Shown piece after piece: positions 45,936 through 58,000 of a DNA stretch of 64,000 nucleotides. Position 1 is the stretch's first letter; each line of letters opens with the position of its first letter. The position numbers and the translations under genes were made by a program. Origin of the DNA: Prostheceraeus crozeri (lineage: Eukaryota > Platyhelminthes > Polycladida > Euryleptidae); contig CAJQUW010008611.1 of NCBI GenBank assembly GCA_907163375.1, positions 1 to 64,000 of the forward strand. The letters run 5' to 3'. The notes below the pieces were generated by a model, which made no database searches, had not been told where the DNA came from, and worked only from the letters and a program-made list of their open reading frames with translations.

Positions 45936-48049
45936 ATGTCGCTGATGAAGTACAATTATATAAACTAACCAGTTAGCAGTAGAAGAAGCAACATCCCCGT
46001 GACGCCTGCATAATACCTTTTACATTAAGCTTGTTTCAATCGGATCATTAACACATTTCAAGAACTTAATACAAGCAATGATAAAAGCGAAATTAATGTG
46101 AAAAGCACTACAGTCCCTATCAAATCATCTTATATGAATAAATAATAATGCGATGAATTATTTGTATCTACTAAATACGGGAGGTTTGCACCGTACAGCT
46201 TTACTGATGTAGGTCTGACTGTAAACTGCACACCACTAAAACAGCAGTTACAGTAATATATCCGCTAAACTTAACAGAAAATATTCGTAAGAAACTTGAA
46301 AATGATGACGTCACAATTGGATGATTGATGACATCCGCTAATATCAGATAGAGCGTCTCTACGGATATTTTCTGTTCGGAGTGTAAAAGCAGCAATGAAA
46401 GTAATTTTAGCTGTTAATTTTAACGAATATTTGTTGTTTATAGTGCACTTGCATTAGTCACTCGCTGTGACAAAGATAGTTTTTTAACTACAATACATCA
46501 TCTCACTTGGCTCTCCTCAGAACTTCTATAGGGAATAGGAATGAACTCACGGGGATGCTGCTGCCTTCCCTGAACACTAGACAAATTGATTTTGTTTACA
46601 TCTGTATCAGCACCTTACAGTATTTCCCCAAAACCGCCGGTTAATCAGGGTTTGTACACCTAACGTCAGCCAGATAGCTAGACTCAAGCTAAAATTTTAG
46701 GGATGAAGCATTTCAGGAGAGTGCAGTTTACTTTCCCTCCATAGAATAATATCCATATCAATAAAGAAATTTGGATATTGAAAGTAAATCAGTCTCAAGA
46801 TGACTGCAGACTTATGGTTCTTGTTTTTTTCCATGATTGATCATCATAATCCATTGCAAACGATCCTGAGCAGAGTGATATTCCAGCATGCATATGAACG
46901 ATTCTACAGGTGATTTTGTAATTTCCTCTTTATGGTTGGACATGTCATTGATCTTCATAAAATGATAATGGGCAATTCCGTAAATAACGCACGTACGTTC
47001 TGACACACAATCTTCATTTCTCATCATGAAGCAATGCGATTCTATCCATGAAAATTGCACCATACCATGCCAAAATAGTATGAAATATTTATCACTTTTC
47101 AAATATTCAACAGTAGTCCCCCCTAGCGTCTAAAAAAGAGGGACTGCCATTAAATTAATTAATTAAATTGTTTTTACTAATTATATTGAAGGGACTACTA
47201 TAATGTTTCAGAATGTTCGTGCGTTATTTATGAAATTGCTCTAATCGTGGTGAATGAATTATCTTTCAGGTTCCGACAAGACACTAAGGCTCATGCTATA
47301 AAAAAACCAGTTGCTCACCAGCTTATCAAGAATTTTCTGTACTGCTCGTTGGGCATTTCATGACTAATCGTCCACAATTCAGTTACAATTCACTGCTACG
47401 ATGATGTAGCGTTAATGAGAGATGCTGTTTCATGTCGGTACAGCGCACGTCCAATGTAATTAAATATTGAATAGGCCTATTGAACGCTTTCCTTCTGATG
47501 AGTCCATGGAGTTAGATTTGCAAAGTACACAACAACACTGTGTGACACATTCACAGATGACTGCTTTGAATTTGTATTCGTTACGAATACATGCTGAAAA
47601 TGTCTCATGTCAGCTCAAGATGACATAGATATCTATCAATCCGAACTCTGTGCCCCGACCGCACTCGAAAGATAGGCTCTAATTAGTGTATCTGACATGC
47701 GTGTGGAAGTGACAACAAGCCACGAGGCCGATTAGTCCTCACAAAATCTGACAGATGAGACCACACTATGCCCATAGAGGTCTATATGACTAGGCCTATA
47801 CCTTATTGATGTCACAAAGCAAAACACCTCGATGGAATGCTGCATAAAATCGATATGTTGCAGGAAGTGTTGAGAAATTAAGCATGTTAATCAAATAGCG
47901 AATGAAGATAGAACTAATGCATTGCTGAATTAGTGAACAATGAATGACTACATGAATGTTGTTCAGGTGTTCTAAAGCATGAATCATTGCACCAGAGAAA
48001 TCAGTCAAGCCACTGAAGTCAGCTGAAGACATTGTATGAGATTGCAGTA
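45936..48049. other. No gene recognised
   Basis: Centre of the inverted duplication, non-coding. A small inverted pair GTAGTCCC/GGGACTAC occurs at 47109-47204. The ORFs at 46812-47102 and 47796-48032 show no motif I know. Confidence 0.45.
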
Positions 48050-48435
48050 CATGGCTCGATAGAAAATGTGCCCCTCCATCTCAAAATAATATGAGCATGT
48101 TACGCTCCACTGCAGGTAAGATTCTGACTAACATTTGTTGCTTCGAAATTGCATGCATTATGCTATGAAATACTCAAGATGGCTAATAAAAACTTGTTCG
48201 GGACACATTAATAATTAGGATTTACTAAGCAGGTGGGAAGTTTTTTGGAATACCGTACATAAATTAACACTTTAGATATTCACGCAGTTTGCAACTGCAC
48301 GGTCTATGTCCATTTATTGAATGATAATTGTGCTTTTTACTTTTATCTTTCCTAAGTAAAAATAACGCTCATGTTGTCATTAAAAGAGAATCCTCACTTA
48401 CTAGTACAGGGATTATTATTGGAAATTAAATATTG

Positions 48436-48610
48436 GTGGTCTACGTGGCACAGTGGCTAAGTGCTTGGCTAGCGATCTTTCGGTCGAGGTCGAGCCAAAG
48501 TGTCATAGGAAGTCGTCAGGAAGGGCATCCGGACCAAATGGTCACAGCCAGAATAAAGTCTGACTCTGTGTCAACACAGTCAAGCCCCAAGTAAGGTAGA
48601 GTAGACGTTG
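48436..48610 (+). mobile_element. tRNA-derived SINE-like unit, right arm
   Basis: Plus-strand counterpart of 40803-40977: A-box-like GTGGCACAGTGGCTAAGTGC near 48446, then AGGAAGGGCATCCGG near 48519. A B box is weak and no poly-A tail is obvious, so the SINE assignment is provisional. Confidence 0.55.
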
Positions 48611-49727
48611 ACCTTAGAGTCCACAATTTACTTCAACTAATTAAAAAACATAATATTGCATGAATTATCAGACTGAAATGAAGTTACATCACGTCATCAT
48701 TATTACGTAATGCATAGGCTATGCTTAACCTTAATCGTGCATACATAAGCCTACAACGATCAAACATGCAATCAGAACACTAGAACCTTCAGAGATGAAA
48801 CAATACATATAATATGTCCGACACTACAGTTAAGCTGATCATCAGTCTGCAACTGCGACCCCTATCCTGTTTTTCTGAAATTCTACTGCAGGGGAAGGAG
48901 AAAATTATTTTATTTGAAATTAATTGCAATTAATTGATTGATGAACCATCTTCAATTCAATTATTTGATTGGATCAGCTGCCAACTATTCCAATTAATTA
49001 CAATTACTCACAAGCAAAAAAAGCGATCTATTGAACGATTACTGCAAGTTATAGCGTATAATCAATAGCTCTACACAGTCGATGATATGATATTCTGTAG
49101 ATATACTCGTTTTTGAAACGAAGAAATGTTTGATGTTAGCCTAATGCGAAGCTTGCTGTTAATAATCTACACAATTCATTTAAACTTTAATTTAAAAGTC
49201 TCTAACTAGTAAATATAAATGCTTCGTATTTTCTCTTAGAAAAAGTCAAATTAAGGTCAGAATGGTCAGTGACAGTGTTTGAACCGAAAAATATTGCGCT
49301 TATATATCATTATAAAAATATAATAAATGTTAATTATCAGTCATTGCTTGATATTGCTATCAGAACATTTTCATGTTTTATCATGCAAATTAGTTCAACC
49401 AGCATAGTGGTGCAGAAAAATGTGATTGCAAATTCTATTTCTGTACGTGTTTTAATGCACTTTCGTAGACCTGTGTGCTGTGGAACTAACGTTCTAGGTG
49501 TTAACCCATTTATGCGCAAGATGTCAAAAAATTGTATTACCGTAGTGAAAATTTGTTTCCTAGGGTAATTCAGCGCGTAGATTTCATATTTGGCATTAGT
49601 TTACACAAATAAAGTGTTTTTCCCATAGATATCGGATGTTTAAAAATTTAAACATTGCGCAAATTCAATATCAAAACGTATAATTTCATCCTTAGACTTC
49701 ATTTTTTATCAGGACAAAAAACACGTT

Positions 49728-51497
49728 TCAGCGTGTGTGATACATTTTGAAACACTTGGGATGTAAGTTTCGGCCACATTTTTCGCACTGAAAACTGGCG
49801 TTATTGCCACAGATACCGCAACGATTTAGTTTTGCGGGAACAACAAGATGGTTGAGCCCGTCATATCGCAATTCATCCATGACGGATCGTCTGACACTTC
49901 TAGAACTGGATCGTGCCGATATCGCTTCTGCTAGCAGAGATTCGGACAGCTGGATTCGGAATTGTAACAAATCCATTGGCCGTTCGTTGAGATTCGCACA
50001 CAACATTCGATGAAGTAGCCATGCATTGACTACGGCAACATCAATCAAATGCAAAAATATTGGGTAATACCATTTTTTGCCGCGAATCGAAATGCGGTAA
50101 TATCCGACGTCTTGATCATTTCTATCAACGCCGCCCATCGTCTTGTTATACAATTTTATAGATTCGGGACATGAGATTGTCTTCAAAGCGCGTTCCTTTC
50201 GAAAGAATCGGCGCGCTGTCCCCATGGGCTCGCTACCTGCGGCAGTCGATGCAACGTGCACGACCTTGTTGTCTTTCCAACTAGTCAGATGAACACCAGA
50301 ACACTTGTCAAACCTGTGAATGAAATTTATGAATTCAGAAATGTTGTCAAACTTATATTTGATTTCACAAACATGCACTTACCACGAATCGCAACTTCCT
50401 CTTTCTTTGCCATCTAATTCACTCATGTTGGATGGAGCATTTGGAATTCTTGGACGCCGGATCGTTCCTGTCGCCTTGATGTTCAATTCATTGAGATAAC
50501 GAAGAAGAGAAATGGATGTAAAATAATTGTCCATCGTGACATGAAGTTGAGTATCCATAAACCTTTTCTGGATAACTTTCATCAAATAGATGACAACGTT
50601 TGCTGATGGTCCCAAGTCGTGCTCTGGTGTAGGCTTTTCAGCAGCTCCAGGGTACGGAGAGAATTGATAGACGTAACCTCGTTGGCTCGCGATCACCCAG
50701 GCCTTGAATCCGAAACGAATCGGCTTTCCTCTGATAAATTGTTTTGACGAGTGTCGACCAAAATAAGGGACAATGCATTCATCCACACTGAAATATTCTG
50801 TTGCAGGGCCGTATTTCAAGAAATTTTCGTTTAATGATTTCAATAGAATATTTACTTTAAAGAATTTATCCTCAGGGTGATATTTTGCATCATCATTGTT
50901 ACAAAAATGCAACCTAGAAAACAACTTTTCAAATTCTTTTTGTGACATGCTTTCAGATATAATCTTGTTTCTCAGCAAATCACTTTTTGACCAATACAAT
51001 CTTCGTCGTGGATAACCCAAAACACCAGATATAATCAAAATGCCCAAAACCGCATATATTTGATCTGCTGTGAAACTCTCATTGGTATACCTTTCAGTTT
51101 CAATGAGAATGGATTCTATTAGCTTTGAATCAAAAAACAACCTGAAGAAATCCACTGGCTTTTCACATTCATTTAATTCGTTCTGATTCTCTTCTATCAT
51201 TTCGTTATTCACTACCATGCGATTGTTACTGTCTTTCTTTGTCCACTGACACGAGATTTTTCTTTTCTTACCACTTTGCGTATTCGCATCCGCCTTGTCT
51301 TGGTGATCTTCTGATGTAACCAGTTCAACCTCTGATAATAGCTGATTACGATGAAGATGATTGATATTTCCTTCATCCTCATCCCCACTTTCTTCCTCGG
51401 AATTTTGACCATCATTAGGTGGAAGCATAACCACCGCCTCGCAATCTTCTTCGTCATCGGAACCCAATACTCGGTCAAGTGCCTCTTGTGCTGTCAT
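49728..51497 (-). CDS. piggyBac transposase, two exons, 566 aa
   Basis: Minus strand. Exon 1 is 51497-50383, the intron 50382-50314 (69 bp, GTAAGT to CACAG), exon 2 50313-49728; the splice joins within a Trp codon (W372) and gives 567 codons including stop. An acidic N-terminus is followed by the DDE_Tnp_1_7 domain with D239 (FSVDECIVP), D323 (VTMDNYFTS) and D435 (GGVDRND), and LIDVAVVNAWLLHR after the third Asp. The C-terminal finger CGICG, CEKCG, HPKCF (about residues 539-560) matches the Cys-rich domain that binds TIR ends in piggyBac proteins. The length is normal for the family (about 550-600). No stop or frameshift is present. Unspliced, the frame ends six codons past the donor. It excises and inserts DNA at TTAA in the nucleus. 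The first ATG at 51497 is used. Confidence 0.92.
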
Positions 51498-51624
51498 TTG
51501 TCTGAAAAAAATATAATTTTTTAACTCTTTTTATTATCTTTGTTTTTATTGAAATTACTCTTGAAATTAAGAAGTAGGTTGTCTGCTTATATTTAAACTT
51601 AAAAACAGAGTGCTTATCAATATG

Positions 51625-51705
51625 TGCAGTAGCCGACTTGCTAACGTGACTGCTTCAAAGCGTCTAGAGACGAGGGTTCGAACCCAGCTAGCAAAATTAT
51701 TTTTT
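51625..51705 (+). other. tRNA-like segment inside piggyBac 2
   Basis: GTAGCCGACTTGCTAACGTG resembles a class II tRNA A box; GGTTCGAACCC (51675-51685) is a perfect B box, and TTTTTT follows at 51700-51705. TTGCTA and TAGCAA could pair as ends. No proper D arm or anticodon arm is evident, so it is a tRNA-like relic or SINE head rather than a tRNA gene. It lies upstream of the transposase, on the opposite strand. Confidence 0.35.
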
Positions 51706-52345
51706 CCATCTATACGCCAAAAACTTGATAAAACAACTTAATGATTGTTTTGGACGGTGTCAGTGCACTAATAGATAACAAAATTCACTACAATTTGATC
51801 TCTAAGTTGACATACAGAATCATGTCATAATCAAAATGATATCGCATATGCGCGATGTTTAAATTTTTAAACATTACATAATTTTCCTTAAAAAAATCAG
51901 AGGTTTGTATTTCTTAATAGCTTTTGACTTGATAAAATCAAACTAACTAGCAGTTTTATTCTAAATATAGCAATATCATTCAGCAAAAATGTTCGTCAGA
52001 TCAAAATATTACCTTGTTCTCTTCATATTGTTCAAATATTCCTTTGTACGAAAAGTGCGTTCAATTCACCTCGAAGATACGAATAGAAAAAGCGAAACAT
52101 CAATTCAAAAAAGAATGAAACTTAAACAATAGCAGTATGAAATTGATGATTATGCAAAAAAATATGCGATATATTGCAAATTTAGGAACTTATTGTGAAA
52201 AAACTTCACTAGAATTTTTGTTTAAAATTTTAAACATTGCGCATAAATGGGTTAATCAATCAAGTGTACGTCAACAGCGGAAAGATCAACCTAGATTAGG
52301 CAATGATAAAAAATAATTGCAATTATTGCCAACTAATTGATTTCT

Positions 52346-52758
52346 CATGTGATCCAATTGATCAATTGATTCTCAGCAAAAAAATGAGACCAATTAAATT
52401 GCCAATAATTTTTTCCAGGATTAATATCAGGATTACCACCAGATATTGTGAATACCTTCTCAACAACAGAACATGACACAGTTGAAGTAGATGAATGGCC
52501 AGACGTTGATGGCGGAAGCATAAGTGGAACAGCAGGTGTAATGTCGGTGGCAGGAAGTAAAGCAATATTTCAGTCTTTACACGATGTTGAAGCCGATGTC
52601 AATAGATTAGCTTGCGTAGAGGGACCAAAAAAGGACTTAATTGATTGATTTTCCTTTCTGTTTTTCTTTTTAGGTTTTGCCTTCACATTATCATATCCTG
52701 ACGCTTTCCGCTTCGAATTTGTGGACATGGTGAATGATGGAATTAAAGACTGCAGCAC
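52346..52758 (-). pseudogene. Unrecognised ORF at the outer edge of the right arm
   Basis: A minus-strand frame with ATG after TTCACC near 52728: a basic segment rich in Lys, then ENQSIKSFFGPSTQ, an in-frame TGA at 52570-52572, and then the same frame is open into the arm. SIKSFF resembles the PCNA-binding box of other proteins and similar stretches near the start of some hAT transposases; that is only a hint. No DDE or zinc-finger motif was seen. It could be a 5' exon of another transposon gene. Confidence 0.25.
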
Positions 52759-53253
52759 ACTGACTTGACTGTTATACTATTCCTTTCTATTTCGCTATTA
52801 GTGTACGTATTAGAGATAAACGGCGCATGGCGCTGCTGTTCACTTCTGCTAATGATTCTTTTGAAGTAGAGGAATTCCCTAATCGATAAATGAAAGGTTG
52901 TATGAGAGACGCATTAATGCTGATTGGCGAGTTAGTTCAGTTATGCTGAGTCGTGCCAGTAAGTCGTGCATGGGTCACGTAATAAACAAGTCTGTTGACG
53001 CAGGCTTTCTCAGCGTTGGTGTAAAATTGTTAGACAAAATCAGGCAAACTCCCTCGGTGGAGTTGCAAGGTGTGCATGCCAGTTAGTAAATAATATTTAT
53101 TTGTCTCCGTGCATGTAATGAAGACATCCTACCCTCTTATTTGACCTGTAAAGCAGATTATCTCCCACGAGGGAGATAATATTTGCTCCAATGCACTGGA
53201 AAGAGCGCAATCTATGCCAATTATGAGTGCTTTTGTCCTGCTTTAGTATAGAC
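52759..53253. other. No gene recognised
   Basis: Non-coding. A small hairpin TTATCTCCC/GGGAGATAA lies at 53158-53180. Confidence 0.45.
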
Positions 53254-53270
53254 TACACTCTAAAAAATTT

Positions 53271-53500
53271 TGGTTCTTAATTGGTTTTCCGGAAAACCAC
53301 ACGGATTTCCAGAAAACCAAACGGTTCTCTGGAAAACCAAACTGGTTCTCCAGAAAACCAAACTGGTTCTCCAGAAAACCAAACGGTTCTCTGGAAAACC
53401 AAACTGGTTCTCCAGAAAACCAAAAGGATTTCTGGGAAACCAAACGGTTCTCTGGAAAAAAACGGTTGTGCAGAAACCCGTTTGGTTTGCCATAACATTG
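53271..53500. repeat. Palindromic 20-21-bp satellite at the left end
   Basis: About ten units of the form GGTTCTCCAGAAAACCAAAC with alternating TCTGG/TCCAG centres. Because the unit reads open on both strands it produces long overlapping ORFs in several frames; none is a gene. A matching, more diverged array is at 56366-56580. Confidence 0.9.
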
Positions 53501-54969
53501 GGTCAACCAGCAGATCAATTTTAATGCAAGAGGCAATCAATAAAAATTGCAACGTTTGACAGCAACAATCAAATGATTGCAACTAATTAATGAAAATGCA
53601 ATTAATTATCGATGAATCCTGGTATTTAGTGTCGTGATATATTTTTGCATGTCGAAGGAGATCTATTGACAGACCCTCGTTTGTGTAGAGTTGTAGACGG
53701 ACATTCATGTTATTGATAGCAGAACTACTGATTTCCAAAAAATATATTAATTGATTAACCACGCGGAATCCTCATCTATCAATAGTGATTTGAATGATGT
53801 TTTATTTGAGGATGATTTGAAGTGTGGAAAGTTGTGCTGATTAGGACCTATTCCCAGCCTATTTGTATTTCACAGTCTCATTTCACACCAGAAATTTAAA
53901 TTTAATTGACTCATTAAGCACAAAAACTCTACTTAAGAATTGAATGTTGGGCAGTTATAGAATTTTATCATTCTCTCTATATATAACTGTGTCTTCTTTA
54001 TCATCTACTGAAGGTTAACTCTCTTTCATTCACTGTTGCACAAATCGTGATTCCCCTTACTCTCTTATCTCGCTTATGACTTGGCCTGAATTTAGCGAGC
54101 GGAATCGCTCCAAAGGGAAAGTATTACGTGACACTTTGCTTTTAACAGAAAGTATGCTTCTTTGATTAGTTTTTACAGATGTATGTACAAACTAATAAAT
54201 CATTTATAAAATCGCCAATGATTTACTGATAGCAAAGTCCTTCTTTATGAAAAACAATCGGTTTCGAGGATCTACATTTGTGTCGTTGCCATGACGTCCA
54301 GAATGAGGTGAGTCTGATTTTCTTCCTTCATTGACGCATTTGTTCTAGTGACCGTGTCAAGTGCAGTGACTTAAACGTGCTGTCATCTTATTTCTTGTGG
54401 TACTGTGAAATTTGTTTTGCTGTTTCAACGTTTATCCCTCATTGCGCTATGTATGGAATTATATATGATCCACACAAAACGTGAGTATATTAGAAGATTT
54501 TAACAGTTGTTTCCAACAGTCCTTCATGTACTGTATAGCTGACATGCTTAAATAGTCTTTGCAATTCAATCTCAAATTGCTTTATTTAATTATGAATGAA
54601 TATGAGTATTCTTGTAAGTATTCCCTTATAAATTATTCGGTCATCTAGCAATTTTGTCGTTTAATCTCATGACTACCGTGACTACTCTGTTTGTAGCCTA
54701 CATGTATGTAGAGATCGCTTGCAGTACATGTATACGAATGACTTCATATTCATGTTCGACCATTTTTCAAAGCTTTTAAAAATTCCTATGTCTAACTAAT
54801 TTGATGTATTATATCAGCCATATAGCCTTGTAGAATATACATGAAGTCCTATAGTCTGCTGTATAGCTTTATACAAGTTTAATTTTAGCCTTGATGAATT
54901 TGCAATTTACCACCTCATACACGGGAAATCATGAATAAATGAATTCTTGAAACCTAGTTATGCCAATGA

Positions 54970-55064
54970 CACTTGTTCAAAACTGAAAGTGCAAATGTAT
55001 GAAATAAATAAATGAAATTTATTTATTCATTTGTTACATTTGCACTTTCAGTTAAGAGCAAGTG
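54970..55064. repeat. 95-bp hairpin
   Basis: The arms, each about 46 bp (CACTTGTTCAAAACTGAAAG and its inverse), are nearly perfectly paired with a 3-base loop. Confidence 0.8.
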
Positions 55065-55437
55065 CCATTTAATGTACACGTATATATCATCGCCAAATTA
55101 CAGTAGCTGCAGTAAACAATTGTTGCCGTTTAATTCGTGTTGATTTTGCATGAAAAATTTTGCTTTTGTATGCTTTTTACATAGTCTTGTTTTCGGCGTG
55201 TTTTGTGCAAGCCCAACATGCCACTTACTGTGTAGAAGAGTTAATTTTGCATAGTGTAATGTGTAACTCTCTTTTGTTGTTAACAGCCGCATTTACTTTG
55301 CATGCCGCTTATTGTACAGAAAAGCTCTTCTTGTGGTGTTTGGTTCACATGGCGTCGTTTTATATGTGCATGCCGCTAATGGTGTACAAAATTTTGTCTG
55401 AAAAATTTATTGTCTATCATTATTTCTGATTGTGCTA

Positions 55438-55609
55438 CAGTCAAATCTCGTTAATTAAGACCATACATTCCAGATTTTCGATCTCTCAATTATCAAAAGT
55501 CTTAATTAAATATCAGCCTATATATGCAAAATATACAAAATATGCCGTGTGATAATTATAATTAAGCGAAATCTTAATTATCTGTGTTCGAATTAACGAG
55601 CTTCGACTG
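55438..55609. mobile_element. 172-bp pogo/Tigger-like MITE
   Basis: Ends CAGTCAAATCTCGTTAATTA and the inverted CAGTCGAAGCTCGTTAATTC, flanked by TA (55436-55437, 55610-55611). The CAGT-ATCTCGTTA pattern resembles pogo-class Tc1/mariner MITEs known in animals. Confidence 0.75.
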
Positions 55610-56365
55610 TATGTGATATTATTTATGATAGTATAGGCCTATATGACATTATTTTCGCATCAACAAACATTAATTTCGTAGTTGAGTTTTATTCAACACA
55701 CATTTTCAATAACATCGTACTATTTTGCAGTAATTATCTAAATGCTTCTTCTACACAGTCCTAATATTGAAGATATCCTTCAGAGATTATTTTTCCTTTT
55801 TTCAGTAGCGAGTTCCACTCCAGTGGCAACGAGTATTGGCATCAAAAAATTCGACGACGTGGTTTTTTTGCGCTGCACCGGATTAGTTGGGCGTGCATCC
55901 TGCGGGAGGACTATCTGTGATTTTATTTACAATCTTGGAGAAGACTAGCAAATGTCTCAACTTCATGGGAAATTTTGTGACTAAAGACATCGTTCCTCGT
56001 CTTTTTTGTATTACTTTATGCAAGCTTGAAAAACGTGAAAAATAAGAAACAATGACTTCTTGACGTTTCGGTACTGCTCTGGGAAATCTAGTGTGGTATT
56101 AGATAAATTGTAAACTTCAAAATACCACATTTGAGTATTCACCCATTTTGACACATTTTCACAATACGTGTAATTCTTTTGCACACCTTATTGAGCTTAT
56201 TTTATGCTGGGCCAAAAATTTGTGCATGTTGTTTTAAAATAAAATTAGTATGAATGAATTAAATATATTAGAGCATTTCGGAATTATATTAAGAAAATGA
56301 ATTAATAATATTATTTTATGCTATTATCATATTAGACCTATTATTTAGTATATATATTAAATTGT

Positions 56366-56580
56366 ATAGAAAACCAATATCGGGTCACTCTTGAAACCAA
56401 TATTGGTTCTCCAGAAAACCAAGATATAAAAGCCGAAAAACCAATTTTGGTTTCCCAGAAAACCGATGACTTTTGGTTTCCTAGAGAACCAATTTCATTT
56501 GGTTCTCTGGAAAACCATATTTGGTTTCACCCCCAGGACAGGCTGAAAAACCAAAATTGGTTTTCCAGGAAACCAATTTT
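56366..56580. repeat. Palindromic 20-bp satellite at the right end
   Basis: Diverged units of the form GGTTTTCCAGAAAACC, mirror of the left-end array of the same element. Confidence 0.8.
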
Positions 56581-56592
56581 TTTAAGAGTGTA

Positions 56593-58000
56593 GATCTGTA
56601 TATAGATATTTTCGCGATAAATATGGATAAATTTCAAGTCATATAATCTTGATAATCACAGACATGTCAATCACAATCTCTCCTTGATCATCATAGCACG
56701 TCGTCAAATAAAATTCTCTACGCAACTCGTGCGACGTGCATGAGACTGCTTCATCATAGCATTCGAATTCGTTAGATTTAAATAGTCATCACCCCAAGGG
56801 ATCGGGCATTTAAGATATCTAACTCGTGGAATTCTATAAAGAAGCAATCATGCACTAGTTGCGTAAATAACTATTAATTTTTTCAAATTAATTATATATT
56901 GAAGATGCCCGAATAGGTACCCTGGAACCCCCCCCCCTATCTGCGCCACTGCTTATTGATGGAAAAAGTGAAAGTTTGTGTTCTAAATGATACAAATCTT
57001 TATCAATTTGCACCCCAAAGGTACCTATAGGAAAGCTATCTACAAGACAAGGGTGCGCAAACGCGTTTTCGGCCTAACGGCTTTCAACAGCTATACGTTT
57101 TGACAAGGCGGTGATTGCAAAAAGCAATCGTTTATTGATGGTAAAAGTCGCAGATTTGTGACCTGACTTGTGCTAATCTGCATCAGCTTGCATCTGCAGA
57201 TTGTACAACTATTGGTGAACTGGTGACTAAGCCACTTAAAAAGGAAATCCTTCACAAAATGTAGCTCATGTTGTTGAGAGCCATGCGGAAGGTAAGATGC
57301 AGTGAAGACAAAGCTGCAGCGCTTCATTTTGATTGGCTGTTGCAGATGTCGCAGATCTATGTCTGCGATTTCATTGGAGTAAGCGCATATTTTGAAAAGG
57401 CTCGTGACTTCATGTGGAAAGTTCAGGGTTTTCCACTAAGTAGATTTTCCTTGAGTTTTGATATGTTGACAAAGGATTTTTTCTCTACAAGATGATCCCA
57501 CTCTTGAAACTATTTCAATTAATGGCGGGTTAAAATACATATTGCCTGGACATGCACAAGTAATATGGAGCTTCAACTGATCATAGATATCAAATGAAGG
57601 TGGTAGGGCGCTAAGTGCAACGGCGATTCCCATTGGAGGGCGCTTGGTACAAATCCCCTCCAATTCACGCCATAGTACCAAACGCCCTAATCATAAGAAT
57701 AATAATTGAAATGATAAAATAATATTGGATGAAGTATTGGATGAATGAAAACAGAATGTTATAATAGTTAGTAACATTTGTGTATATTGCAGTTTTGACT
57801 CTCAGTTCATCATTATAAGATGAATGTAAATTTATTTGATCCAAATGCACGTGTTTAATTGTCACAGCAGCTCTCATAGACGGATGAACATGAGATACTG
57901 CGGGTTGGATATCCCGTATGGCATTTATTGACGGTTGGAAGTGCTGCAGTCCTAGGCAACGCATTAACCCTAATCAGTCCATCAAATCCATCTACCTAGT
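56593..58000. other. No gene recognised
   Basis: Non-coding. AACCCCCCCCCTATCTGCGCCACTG near 56929-56953 reads, reversed, like a common invertebrate transposon end (CAGTGGCG followed by a G run), but no partner was found. The ORFs at 57091-57327 and 57665-57964 show no motif. Confidence 0.4.

Larger units (their letters stand above)
49505..52251 (-). mobile_element. piggyBac element 2, intact, in the right arm
   Basis: 2747 bp flanked by TTAA (49501-49504, 52252-52255). Both ends begin CCCATTTATGCGCAA, a perfect 15-bp TIR. Inner palindromes of the form ATGTTTAAATTTTTAAACAT occur near both ends. The left arm keeps the empty site with a single TTAA at 37640-37643. It is the best candidate for an active element in the window. 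Confidence 0.93.
37476..52421. repeat. Giant inverted duplication, 15 kb
   Basis: The left arm 37476-41364 and right arm 48050-52421 are inverted copies. Subtracting a piggyBac from each leaves about 1.65 kb per arm; stretches I compared near 41161-41357 and 48056-48255 differ at about one base in 100 or fewer. The outer ends read GGAAAAAATTATTGGCAATT. The arms contain the same tRNA-derived SINE and AATTAATTGCAATTAATT runs. The centre (41365-48049) holds LINE 2 and smaller palindromes. No target duplication is clear at the outer ends, so it could be a very large foldback transposon or an inverted segmental duplication. Confidence 0.85.
53256..56590. mobile_element. 3.3 kb element, TACACTCTAAAA ends
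   Basis: Left end CACTCTAAAAAATTTTGG at 53256, right end inverted at 56590, flanked by TA (53254-53255, 56591-56592). Both ends carry arrays of a 20-21-bp palindromic word. It has no transposase ORF. A pogo-like MITE (55438-55609) and a 95-bp hairpin (54970-55064) lie inside. The terminus is shared with families A and B. Confidence 0.85.

Noticed and set aside
37476..52421. Giant inverted duplication as a Maverick/Polinton
   Set aside because: Size and TIR length would allow it, but no DNA polymerase B, retroviral-type integrase, packaging ATPase or capsid gene is present; the centre holds a LINE and non-coding DNA.
53243..53582. Five overlapping ORFs of 77-101 codons on both strands
   Set aside because: All come from the palindromic 20-21-bp satellite, which lacks stop codons in most frames.
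55160..55429. 89-codon plus-strand ORF with a signal-peptide-like start
   Set aside because: It begins with TTG rather than ATG, lies in T-rich DNA inside a transposon, and the hydrophobicity is explained by base composition.
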